Position numbers and translations under genes: made by a program. Below are positions 17,491 through 25,165 of a stretch of 64,000 nt of DNA, one piece after another. Numbering within the stretch: the stretch's first letter is position 1; each line of letters starts with the position of its first letter. The DNA comes from a bacterium. GTDB taxonomy: Bacteria > Orphanbacterota > Orphanbacteria > Orphanbacterales > Orphanbacteraceae. A model generated the notes under the pieces. It was not told the DNA's origin and searched no databases. It saw only the letters and a program-made list of their open reading frames with translations. Location of the stretch: NCBI GenBank assembly GCA_025782575.1, contig JALGYY010000041.1, forward strand, positions 44,293 through 108,292, read 5' to 3'.

Positions 17491-18150
17491 TTACGTCGTT
17501 TGTCTGTCGATCAGAACGGCCCGTACAGGAGCAGCATCCCCCCCTTCAATACGGAGGGGAAGGGCTACAAGCTCGTAAACACCGTCCGGCGCCGACCGGA
17601 GATCAAGATTCTCCAGCCAGACAACTCCCCCATCCAGAAGAACATTATGGGCAGGAAGGTCCTTCGAGTCGACAAGGTCGACGCTGGGAGTATCGATGCC
17701 GACGAGAACGGCGCCGCCTTCTGCGAGGAGTTTCGCCGCCGCCTCGCCGATCGCGGTATAGGGCTCTGGGAATTTCTCGGGGTCGGGATCACTTCCTGTC
17801 CGAAGAAGCAGGCGGGGCGGATCGGCAAGATCGATATGGCGAAGGGAATTCAGGTCGACCATGTTTTTATCAGTGGTGCCGACCGTAACAACACGGGCCG
17901 GCCCGATATATTGTTCGAGCGGGAGATGATCGGCGCCCGCCGCTCCCTCTCTTACATGCCGCGGAGCATCCGCGTGCGTCCCGACATGGGGGCTCAGTCG
18001 CACCACGCTCAGATCGACTGGATCACCATGGGCGATTGCAAGAGTCCACTCCATACTGAGCCGCTCATCACCCGGCCAGGGGGCGGTCCTTGGGGAAAGC
18101 AGCCTCGAAATATCAATAATACGGCGGCCGCCTTTCACTTCACCATTCAA
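17491..18150 (-). CDS. kynB: Kynurenine formamidase-like cyclase-family hydrolase
   Basis: 219 residues from a TTG at 18150 that overlaps the kynU stop as TTGA; a GTG four codons later is an alternative. The family metal-binding motif H-x-G-T-H-x-D is intact (His55, His59, Asp61 in PHVGTHADAP). TIDIS-like opening, GVDTPSVD-like (GIDTPSVD) and the PAHNVLLDGGVVWLENL segment also match KynB. Family members hydrolyse N-formylkynurenine to kynurenine and formate using two zinc ions. Direct coupling to kynureninase supports this assignment. No tryptophan 2,3-dioxygenase is visible in the window. Confidence 0.85.
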   Translation of the reverse strand: MNGEVKGGRRIIDISRLLSPRTAPWPGDERLSMEWTLAIAHGDPVDLSVVRLSPHVGTHADAPRHVREGAAGADHLPLEQYIGPARVVTVGTTDKNMVDLNSLRHIDLADPPRLLLRTGSDPDPEKFPEPYTAIGEAAAKLLAEGGAVLVGIDTPSVDLVDSKDLPAHNVLLDGGVVWLENLDLRSAPDGVYELVALPLRIEGGDAAPVRAVLIDRQTT

Positions 18151-19310
18151 CTATTCGACTCCGCGAGAAGAGCTGCAATTGCATCGAGCGCCCGGTCGAC
18201 TTCATCTTCCGTATTGTAAAAGTGCGGGCCCATCCGGATCCCCGCACCCGGGCGGCAATCGACCATGATTTCCAGATCATCCAGACTTCCGGCCATCGAA
18301 TCCGCAGCCGGAAGGTCAATGCTTACAGTTCCCCCCCGGCTCTCATCGCTCCGGGGAGTGTTCACCTTCCATCCTTCCCGATCAGAGCGATCGATGATCC
18401 TCCCGGTCAGCCGCAAACTCTTCTCGCGAATCGCCTCCACCCCCGCTCTTGTAACGATTTCCAGCCCCGCTTCCGCGGCTCTCATGGCCGGCACGGATGG
18501 CGTTCCCGAAAGAAACCGCCAGCCTCCGTTCGCCCGATCCACAGGCGGGATCTTGAACTCGAACGGAGCGGCATGGGACATCCAACCGGTCAGCCGGGGG
18601 GTCAGCCGCCCGGACAGATCCGGCCTGACGTAGAGATAGGCGTTCCCCGGGCCCCCGCAAAGCCACTTCAGACAGCCACCGACTGCAGCATCCACTCCAA
18701 GCTCCGTCAGGTCGATCGGCACCGTCCCGGCCGACTGATAGATGTCGATCAGAACATGGGCACCAACATGGTGAGCCTTCTCGACAACCGCAGCCACATT
18801 CTGAATGAAACTGCTCCGAAAGAGGACGTGCGAGATATTCACAACCTGAGTCGACTCGTCGATTCTCTCGATCAGACGATCGGTGTCGATGGAAATGCCG
18901 TCTACGCCGGGCACGACAGTAAGCCTGGCACCCTGATCGCGCATGCCGTCCAGGATATGGAGTACGGAAGGGAAGTGGAGTTCAGTCGTTACAATGCCGT
19001 TTCGCGGACCGGCCCAATCGAAAGAGGAAAGGAAAACGGCAGTTGCCAACGTAACGTTCGGCTGCATACTGATGGAGTCGGGAGGCGCTCCGATCAGAGA
19101 ACCGATCGAGTCGCCGATCGAAATCGGAAGTCCCCACCAGTCGTTCCATGCAGCGACCCCCTCATCCATCCACTCCCTCGAATACTGCTCGAGACCTCCT
19201 ACAGCTCCCCGCGGCATGGCGCCGAGGGAGTGACTGACAAGATAGGTCTTCCGCTCCAGAATGGGGAATTGAGCGCGGTACTCGAGGAGTCTTCCGTTTC
19301 GATCACTCAT
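18147..19310 (-). CDS. kynU: Kynureninase-like PLP enzyme
   Basis: 387 residues from the ATG at 19310 (AGGAG 10 nt upstream); a start three codons earlier is possible. The fold-type I aminotransferase core has DIYQSAGTVPID and the Schiff-base lysine in GGCLKWLCGGPGNAYLY (Lys215 from this start), characteristic of kynureninase. WMSHAAPFEF and RFLSGTPSVPAM, which bind PLP phosphate and substrate, are present. The reaction is kynurenine to anthranilate plus alanine, or the 3-hydroxy analogue. The start lies within the stop region of the DUF2779 gene (8-nt overlap) and its own stop overlaps kynB. The three genes form one operon. Confidence 0.88.
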   Translation of the reverse strand: MSDRNGRLLEYRAQFPILERKTYLVSHSLGAMPRGAVGGLEQYSREWMDEGVAAWNDWWGLPISIGDSIGSLIGAPPDSISMQPNVTLATAVFLSSFDWAGPRNGIVTTELHFPSVLHILDGMRDQGARLTVVPGVDGISIDTDRLIERIDESTQVVNISHVLFRSSFIQNVAAVVEKAHHVGAHVLIDIYQSAGTVPIDLTELGVDAAVGGCLKWLCGGPGNAYLYVRPDLSGRLTPRLTGWMSHAAPFEFKIPPVDRANGGWRFLSGTPSVPAMRAAEAGLEIVTRAGVEAIREKSLRLTGRIIDRSDREGWKVNTPRSDESRGGTVSIDLPAADSMAGSLDDLEIMVDCRPGAGIRMGPHFYNTEDEVDRALDAIAALLAESNS

Positions 19311-20772
19311 GATCCGCACGCTCCTTGATCAACTCGAGATAGATATCCACCATCGCCCGCGTATCCTGCCTGCAGTACTCACGAAGATCGACGGCGATCT
19401 GCCGGCGCCTCTCCTCGGATGTTCCCGGCGAGCGGAGTTCGTGGTACGCGACTACAGCCTCCATGCCATCCGAAATCGCCAGGTGATGATAGCTGAGTTC
19501 GGGCGAAAAGACGGGGAGCACATTCTTGATCGAAAACGATCCCCGAAACCCGGGATGGTAGTAGTGCTTGACCACGATTCTAAGCAGGTCGACCAGCCGG
19601 CCTGCGATCGCGCGGAGCTCATGGGCGAGATCGGGCAGCACCTGGCCCAATCGATTCAGCACACGCCGTTCATAATCCGAATACACGATGATGGAGCCCT
19701 CATTCCCGAGCAGTTCGAGCAGCGACTCGGCGAGGGGGCGGCGCGGATCGGAACCGCCCTCCCAGAGAAACTCACGGTGCTTGATCTCCCCGCCCGCCTC
19801 ACGCTGCACATGACAGGACCACTGGAAGGGAATTACATCGTAAGGGGTCTGCTCTTCGTACTCGGGAATCGGAGGCGCGATCGCCTCGAAGTCGAGGAAG
19901 AAAAGAGGATAAACGACGAGTCGCTCGAGCTCCTTTCGCGGTGATCCGGAGAACACGGGCTTTCCCGAGCGGAGAGCGCGAATCTGCCGTTTCTGTACCG
20001 GCCGAAGGGACGTCCCGGGGGGTAGGTCGAGTAAATCCAGGTGCCCCTGCTGGACCAGCTTCTCCACCAGATGCCACCCGCCATCTCCCTGATAGAGGCC
20101 GAAAACGTTCCACTCGGGAAGGTCCGGCCAGCAGCGGTCTCTATAATCGCAACGACCGCACATCCTCTTCATAGGGACATCGGGTTTCGCACCATCCAGG
20201 GCATGCTGCTCGAGGATCCCGATTCGCCGGCGCAGTTCCGGAAGAATGCGGTCCACTTCAGCTTCGAGCGGGATCCTGCGGAAGAACGTGGGGGAGTCAA
20301 TGTTCGCTTCTTTGTCCAGGATGATGAGCCCAGGCGTAACAGGGATCCCGGCAGCCTCGAGTACCAATGACTGTACCGCCAGATCCTCCATGTACTTGTC
20401 TGCGTTGGAGGCGGCTTTCACCTCCCAGAGCCGCCAGGCCCCTTTATGGAGGCGTATCAGTATGTTGGCGCGAATCCGGATTCGATTTTCAAAAAAAGCG
20501 CCTTCGAAAATGACCTTCTCACCACGATCGATCGCCTCGCGGGTCAGGCGGAGGGACTCATCGAAGTTTTCTCCCTCGATGAGGAATCCGTCGGGAAACT
20601 CCGACCTTACTAACTCCCCCACCTGTTCACCAAAGCTGATGCGAAGCCGGGAGACCGCCGACTCGGTCCAGGTGTAGCTCCCCTTGCGGCGGTCCTCGAC
20701 GCGATGGTAGCCCATGCGCATACAGGCTCCCGCATCCTGGATGATCTTCTTGTTGAGGATAAAGTCAGTCAT
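19303..20772 (-). CDS. DUF2779 protein: Cas4-like nuclease fold plus exonuclease-like domain
   Basis: 489 residues. The N-terminal ~210 resemble the Cas4/RecB-type PD-(D/E)xK fold with an iron-sulfur cluster: Cys17 early, and CGRCDYRDRC near residue 205. The acidic residue expected in the RxDIL strand is Asn103 (RANILIR), while E117-V-K119 is kept, so this nuclease centre may be inactive. The C-terminal DUF2779 part looks RNase H-like, with FFLDFEA, VYSDYERRVL and YCRQDTRAMVDI supplying acidic residues of a DEDD-type exonuclease. It leads the kynU-kynB operon, an unexpected partnership. Function unknown; nucleic-acid processing is likely. Confidence 0.7.
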   Translation of the reverse strand: MTDFILNKKIIQDAGACMRMGYHRVEDRRKGSYTWTESAVSRLRISFGEQVGELVRSEFPDGFLIEGENFDESLRLTREAIDRGEKVIFEGAFFENRIRIRANILIRLHKGAWRLWEVKAASNADKYMEDLAVQSLVLEAAGIPVTPGLIILDKEANIDSPTFFRRIPLEAEVDRILPELRRRIGILEQHALDGAKPDVPMKRMCGRCDYRDRCWPDLPEWNVFGLYQGDGGWHLVEKLVQQGHLDLLDLPPGTSLRPVQKRQIRALRSGKPVFSGSPRKELERLVVYPLFFLDFEAIAPPIPEYEEQTPYDVIPFQWSCHVQREAGGEIKHREFLWEGGSDPRRPLAESLLELLGNEGSIIVYSDYERRVLNRLGQVLPDLAHELRAIAGRLVDLLRIVVKHYYHPGFRGSFSIKNVLPVFSPELSYHHLAISDGMEAVVAYHELRSPGTSEERRRQIAVDLREYCRQDTRAMVDIYLELIKERADHE

Positions 20773-20773
20773 A

Positions 20774-20815
20774 ATAAAAAAAGGGCCGGCCTCCTGTTCT
20801 ATGGAGCCCGGCCCT
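20774..20815 (-). terminator. Rho-independent terminator of pepF
   Basis: Read on the minus strand, a G+C-rich stem (20803-20815 pairing with 20782-20794, one mismatch) is followed by eight consecutive T residues and ATTAT. It lies just after the oligoendopeptidase stop and immediately before the DUF2779 start, separating the two co-oriented units. Confidence 0.9.
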
Positions 20816-20837
20816 GCATAGTATCACAAACCACCCT

Positions 20838-22781
20838 CTATGAAGCATCGATGAGGGATTCGAGGCGCGTCACCGCCTGATCGAACGCCCGCATGGCAGC
20901 CTCGACCGGCTCCGGCGTTGTCATGTCCACACCGGCAGCCTTCAGCTGCTCAATCGGGTAGTTGCTTCCGCCATCGGCCAGAAGCTCAAGGAAACGGTCT
21001 TCCGCACCTGGAACACCTTCGACGATTCTCTCCGCAATGGCGAACGAAGCGGCGTAGCTCGTCGCGTACTGATAAACATAGAAATTGTAGAAGAAATGGG
21101 GAATCCGGGCCCACTCATGCACGGTGTGCTCATCGATCACCAAGTCATTGCCGTAGTATTTCTTCAACAGGTCAGCATAGATGGCATCGAGCGATTCCGC
21201 CGTGATCGACTGTCCGCTTTCCGCCGTCTCGTGCATGGCAAGCTCGAACTCGGCGAACATCGTCTGCCGTATCATTGTCCCCATCATGTCCCTGATGAAG
21301 CGATCCAGCATATAGATCTGGGCGTCTTTGTCCTGCCCTTCACTCTCGCTGCTGATCTTGTGCTGAAGAAGCGCTTCGAGTGCGGTCGACGCGACTTCGG
21401 CCACAAAGATCGAGTAGTTGCAATTGACGTAGTCCTGCTTTCGTGATGTATACGTCGTGTGCATCGAATGGCCTGCTTCGTGAGCCAGCGTAAAGGCGCC
21501 GTTGATGTTTCTTCCGTAGTTCATGAGGATATAGGGCATGCTTCCCTTGGTGCCATGTGAATAGGCGCCCGGACGCTTCCCCTCATTCTCGAAGACATCG
21601 ACCCATCCGGCCGCCAGGCCGCTCTTCAATTCGGCAACGAAATCGTCGCCGAGATACGATACGGCATCGAGAACCATTGATACGGCATCTTCCCAGGGAA
21701 CATCGCCCCGGGGGTTTTCGGCGAGGGACGGATAAAGATCGTAATAGTGCAATTCATCGAGACCGAGGGCCCTCTTTCGAAGAGAGACGTAGCGGTGCAC
21801 CGGTCCGATGTTTTCCTTTACCGTCGCGAGAAGATTTCGATAGACCTCCGTCGGGACATTGCCGGCGAAGAGCGCGCGGTCGAGCGATGAATCGAACCCC
21901 CTGGCACGGCTCAGAAAGATGTGGGACTCGACAGCTCCGGCAAGCGCCGCGGCGAGTGTATTGCTCTTTCCCGCGTATGTGGTGAGGACGGCGGCAAACG
22001 CATCCCGTCTTACACGAGGGTCCTTCGATGTACGGTATTTTTCGAATCGGGCCGGCGTCAGCTTCACCTCGATGCCCGCCTCATCGATAATGCTCGGAAA
22101 ATCGCTTCCCATGTCGGCGTTCCGAAGCTGGCCGGCTATCGCGGCGGACGATCCGAGTACTCTCTCCGCCATGGCGATCAGCTCTTCTTCTTCAGTCGAG
22201 AGAATGTGAGGACGCCAACGCACTTTGTTATCGAGATAGTGCCGGTAGGTCTGCAGCCGTGGCTCCTGCTCGATGAACTGTTCCAGTGTCGCCCGGTCGA
22301 TTTCCGCGATCTCGGGTCCTTCCCAGGAGATCGACTCACTACAGCTGCTGCTCAGCTTTTCGCCCCGTGTATCCATGTCCAGGTAGTGACCGACTCGCGT
22401 GTCTTCGTCACTCCTGAGCGATGCGTACATGCCGAGAAGCTCGACCTGCTGCAAAAGAGCGTCTCGTCTTTCAAAATAGTCGGCTAGATTGGAAGCGGAT
22501 TTCGCCAGTGTTCCCTCGAATTCGGGGAGCTCTTCGAGCGCCTCCTGCAATCTCTCGTACTCGTCTTCCCAGGCGTCGTCGTTCGGAAAGAGTGCGGCCA
22601 CATTCCATTTGTACTTGTCGGGAATCTCATCACGGGAAACAGCTGCCACTATAGCTCCGGCTTCATCCTCGGCCGATCCTGATAGTGGTAACGCAACTGC
22701 TGCAATTGCCACGATCAGAATCAGGGATAGAAGTCCGGCTCTGATTCGCTTCCAGTGCCCGGATGTTACTTTTTCCTTCAC
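20838..22781 (-). CDS. pepF: Exported oligoendopeptidase F (M3 family)
   Basis: 647 residues. A basic N-terminus and hydrophobic run (residues ~14-35, ending LSGSAEDE) form a signal peptide, unusual because most PepF proteins are cytoplasmic. The M3 zinc site is intact: His434, Glu435 and His438 in LAHEAGHSMHTTY, with a downstream EVAST Glu as third ligand. The length fits a PepF-type M3B peptidase (about 600 residues) plus the signal. It should degrade short peptides in the periplasm or outside the cell. It is a single gene with a strong terminator after it. Confidence 0.93.
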   Translation of the reverse strand: MKEKVTSGHWKRIRAGLLSLILIVAIAAVALPLSGSAEDEAGAIVAAVSRDEIPDKYKWNVAALFPNDDAWEDEYERLQEALEELPEFEGTLAKSASNLADYFERRDALLQQVELLGMYASLRSDEDTRVGHYLDMDTRGEKLSSSCSESISWEGPEIAEIDRATLEQFIEQEPRLQTYRHYLDNKVRWRPHILSTEEEELIAMAERVLGSSAAIAGQLRNADMGSDFPSIIDEAGIEVKLTPARFEKYRTSKDPRVRRDAFAAVLTTYAGKSNTLAAALAGAVESHIFLSRARGFDSSLDRALFAGNVPTEVYRNLLATVKENIGPVHRYVSLRKRALGLDELHYYDLYPSLAENPRGDVPWEDAVSMVLDAVSYLGDDFVAELKSGLAAGWVDVFENEGKRPGAYSHGTKGSMPYILMNYGRNINGAFTLAHEAGHSMHTTYTSRKQDYVNCNYSIFVAEVASTALEALLQHKISSESEGQDKDAQIYMLDRFIRDMMGTMIRQTMFAEFELAMHETAESGQSITAESLDAIYADLLKKYYGNDLVIDEHTVHEWARIPHFFYNFYVYQYATSYAASFAIAERIVEGVPGAEDRFLELLADGGSNYPIEQLKAAGVDMTTPEPVEAAMRAFDQAVTRLESLIDAS

Positions 22782-23047
22782 GATCGTTATCGCCTCCTAG
22801 CCTGGCGTCCGGCTGCTCGGGGTCAGTGGTTCAAGAAATGATGGGAGTCAGGGGGACTCAAGAAGATCCCACAATCATGGATCTCCCGTCAATGGTGGCG
22901 GTTTTGGGAAGGGAAGGCGCCTCTTGACGCCCACCCCCGGCCGGGCTAACCTTACATTGCCCTTTTGTTCCTGCCGCACAAGCCTGCTCTTGAGACGCAC
23001 CCAGCAGGAGAACCGCCAGTACCCGGAAGTTCAACGAGAGGAAAGAA

Positions 23048-23668
23048 ATGATGATCCGTAGGAGTACTTTGATCAGCGCCGCAACATTCGGATTGGCCGT
23101 CTTGCTCGTATCACCGGTCCTTGCAGGAGATGAGGACCTTGGGAGCGAGGAGGAAATGATGGCCAAATGGATGGAAGCTTCCAGCCCGGGACCCCATCAC
23201 GAGTCCATGAAGGCCGGCGTCGGGACATGGGATATCAAAGGCGAATGGTACACGGAACCGGGCGCCGATCCGATCGCCTGGACCGGAACAGCCACACAGG
23301 AGTTAATCCTCGGTGGCCGATTCCTGACGCAGCACGCGGAGAGCCCGGGAATGATGGGCATGCCATTTGAAGGATACGGCCTCTCAGGGTTCGACATCCT
23401 GGCCGGGAAGCACGTTGATACCTGGATAGATAATATGGGTACGATCATTCTCACATACCAGGGTGAGTGCTCCGATAACTGCGGGAAGATCGTATCCTAC
23501 TCCGATCCGTATGTTGATCCCATGACACGCACGGAAAAGACACAGAGGATTGTGACCGAAAAGACCGGCGACGACACGATGACTGTCACGTTTTTTGAAA
23601 CCGAGGGTGAAGCCGACGAAATCAAGAGGGGTGTGATCTGGTACGCCCGGAGCGAGGGCGAGGGCTAG
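23048..23668 (+). CDS. Exported DUF1579 protein
   Basis: 206 residues. A signal peptide (residues 1-25, ending PVLAGDED) precedes a DUF1579 domain, recognised from GTWDIKGEWYTEPGADP, ATQELILGGRFLTQ, FEGYGLSGFDILAGKHVDTWID and the closing strand FFETEG. The fold is a small lipocalin-like beta barrel of unknown function. It is monocistronic, with a strong terminator 28 nt after the stop. The 266-nt gap upstream, between this gene and pepF, holds no other feature I can support. Confidence 0.8.
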   Translation: MMIRRSTLISAATFGLAVLLVSPVLAGDEDLGSEEEMMAKWMEASSPGPHHESMKAGVGTWDIKGEWYTEPGADPIAWTGTATQELILGGRFLTQHAESPGMMGMPFEGYGLSGFDILAGKHVDTWIDNMGTIILTYQGECSDNCGKIVSYSDPYVDPMTRTEKTQRIVTEKTGDDTMTVTFFETEGEADEIKRGVIWYARSEGEG

Positions 23669-23696
23669 GCCCGGCTCAATCCGACCGAAAAATCAA

Positions 23697-23730
23697 GGCG
23701 GGCGCTCACGTCAGCGCCCGCCTTTTTCTT
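23697..23730 (+). terminator. Rho-independent terminator after DUF1579 gene
   Basis: GGCGGGCGCT (23697-23706) and AGCGCCCGCC (23713-23722) form a perfect 10-bp stem with a 6-nt loop, followed by TTTTTCTT. A classic intrinsic terminator on the plus strand. Confidence 0.95.
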
Positions 23731-23764
23731 TGACTTTCCCGATCGAATCGCTCATTGATTCCCC

Positions 23765-24817
23765 ATGGTTACCAGATCTTTTCCAGCGCCGATCATTCTG
23801 TTCGCGCTGATTCTGCTCGTCTTTTTCTTCTATCTTATCAGCGACCTCGTTGTCGGTCTGCTCCTCGGATTCATTGTCGCGACGTTGAGCATCAAGCTCT
23901 ATGACGGCTTTCTCCGTCTGACAAAGCGCCGCGAAAGCCTTGCCGCCGCCATTTCAGTAGCAGCGATTTTCCTGATCGTTGTCATACCGCTCACGGGCAC
24001 AGGTTTTCTTGTGGCGAGCGACCTGGGCGGTTACCTGGATCCGGAAGGTAAACTGATCCAGGATTTTCTCCCGGCCATCGAATCGCTATGGAATCAGGTA
24101 GTGGCGGAGGAGCAGATCGAGGTCCTCGGCGTACCGGTAAACGTCACGGATATTGGAGAGAAAGTGCAGCAGGCTGCGACCAAAGCGGTCAAGATCATGA
24201 TCTCCCTCTTCACTCGTTCCTTCTCCAACCTGGCCGGCTTCCTGCTCACGCTCGTGACATTTCTTTACAGCCTGTATTTCGGCTATCGGGATGGCAGGCG
24301 GTTCCTCCGCTGGCTGATCGATGTTCTCCCGTTCGAAGACAGCCGAACGAGAGAACTGCTCGATCAGTTCCACTCCACCTCGCTCGCTATTTTTAAGGGG
24401 ACGATGGCGATCGGGATCGTCCAGGGAGGACTCGGCGGCCTGCTCCTCTGGGCAACCGGCGTGCCGACCCCCTTCCTGTGGACCGTAGTCATGGTTTTGC
24501 TGTCAATCATTCCCGGACTGGGAGTGCAGATCATCCTGCTCCCCGCCGGGATCGGTCTCATCCTGAGCGGCCACACGATTTCAGGAGTGATCGTTCTCGC
24601 CACGAGCCTGCTCGTAATCGGCACCGCGGACAATTTACTCAGACCCATTCTGATCGGACGGGGGACGAGTATGCACGAGCTTCTGATATTCGTGAGTACT
24701 GTCGGCGGGCTGCTTGTCCTCGGAGCGCCCGGTCTGATCATCGGCCCTATCGTGGCCGCCCTCCTCCGGACCTCCCTCCGCTACTATCAGGAGGCTAAAA
24801 CCGAGCACTCTGTGTAA
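23765..24817 (+). CDS. AI-2E family transporter-like permease
   Basis: 350 residues with about eight hydrophobic segments and the AI-2E (PF01594, formerly UPF0118) layout: paired N-terminal helices, a soluble stretch (~90-150), then SLYFGYRDGRRFLRWL, a G-rich QGGLGGLLLWATGVPTPFLW, the SIIPGLGVQIILLPAG hairpin and DNLLRPILIG. Members include TqsA and Na+/H+ antiporter-like proteins, so the substrate is not predictable. It lies directly upstream of the arsenosugar-type operon (50 nt), possibly co-transcribed with it, but is not a standard member of such loci. Confidence 0.85.
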   Translation: MVTRSFPAPIILFALILLVFFFYLISDLVVGLLLGFIVATLSIKLYDGFLRLTKRRESLAAAISVAAIFLIVVIPLTGTGFLVASDLGGYLDPEGKLIQDFLPAIESLWNQVVAEEQIEVLGVPVNVTDIGEKVQQAATKAVKIMISLFTRSFSNLAGFLLTLVTFLYSLYFGYRDGRRFLRWLIDVLPFEDSRTRELLDQFHSTSLAIFKGTMAIGIVQGGLGGLLLWATGVPTPFLWTVVMVLLSIIPGLGVQIILLPAGIGLILSGHTISGVIVLATSLLVIGTADNLLRPILIGRGTSMHELLIFVSTVGGLLVLGAPGLIIGPIVAALLRTSLRYYQEAKTEHSV

Positions 24818-24828
24818 GATGCCCCCCC

Positions 24829-24845
24829 TTGATGAGACTCATCAA
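24829..24845. promoter_or_regulatory. Perfect 17-nt dyad at head of arsenosugar-type operon
   Basis: TTGATGAG-A-CTCATCAA is an uninterrupted pseudo-palindrome with 8-bp arms, 23 nt before the zinc-finger gene start. Its position suggests an operator or a short RNA hairpin at the boundary between the permease gene and the arsenic operon. Confidence 0.45.
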
Positions 24846-24867
24846 CCAGGTGGAGGTGTTATTACTA

Positions 24868-25113
24868 ATGTGGTTCATGAATCGAATACTGGGGTCGTGC
24901 AGGAATGTTACCCGGCTCAGCGCGGAGTCCCTCGTCCGCCCGCTCAGCCTTCGGGAGCGGTTTCAGCTCCGATATCACGGCGTCCTCTGCGAGGCCTGCC
25001 GCGTGTACGCGAGACAGCTTGACTGGATCAGGCGAAATGCCCCGACAGGTGATGCTGAGCTCTCATCCGAGTCAGAAGCACGAATCATCAAATCTCTGCA
25101 AAAAAGAAGCTAA
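24868..25113 (+). CDS. Small zinc-finger (zf-HC2-like) protein
   Basis: 81 residues from the ATG at 24868, chosen for GGAGG 11 nt upstream; a TTG at 24829 lies inside the dyad. The central segment is the zf-HC2 pattern of anti-sigma factors: Cys11, then RPLSLRERFQLRYHGVLCEACR with His38, Cys42 and Cys45 (H-x3-C-x2-C). There is no membrane segment and no sigma gene nearby. The next gene starts 52 nt downstream, so it is the first gene of the arsenosugar-type operon. A regulatory or metal-sensing role is possible; the C-terminus is short and charged. Confidence 0.65.
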   Translation: MWFMNRILGSCRNVTRLSAESLVRPLSLRERFQLRYHGVLCEACRVYARQLDWIRRNAPTGDAELSSESEARIIKSLQKRS

Positions 25114-25165
25114 TTCCTATAAGATCGTTCGAATTATGATCGAAACACAAAGGGACCGGAACGCC

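Noticed and set aside
18222-19328. Long plus-strand frame of 368 codons
   Set aside because: It mirrors the kynureninase gene in the antisense frame; the sense frame has clear PLP-enzyme motifs.
22858-23166. Minus-strand frame of 102 codons upstream of the DUF1579 gene
   Set aside because: It overlaps the signal-peptide region of the plus-strand gene antisense and shows no domain or plausible start site.
24905-25165. N-terminal extension of the radical SAM fusion upstream of 25166
   Set aside because: The extra residues run through the zinc-finger gene in another frame and look non-coding; the PqqD-like domain starts after 25166. A start at 25136 remains possible.
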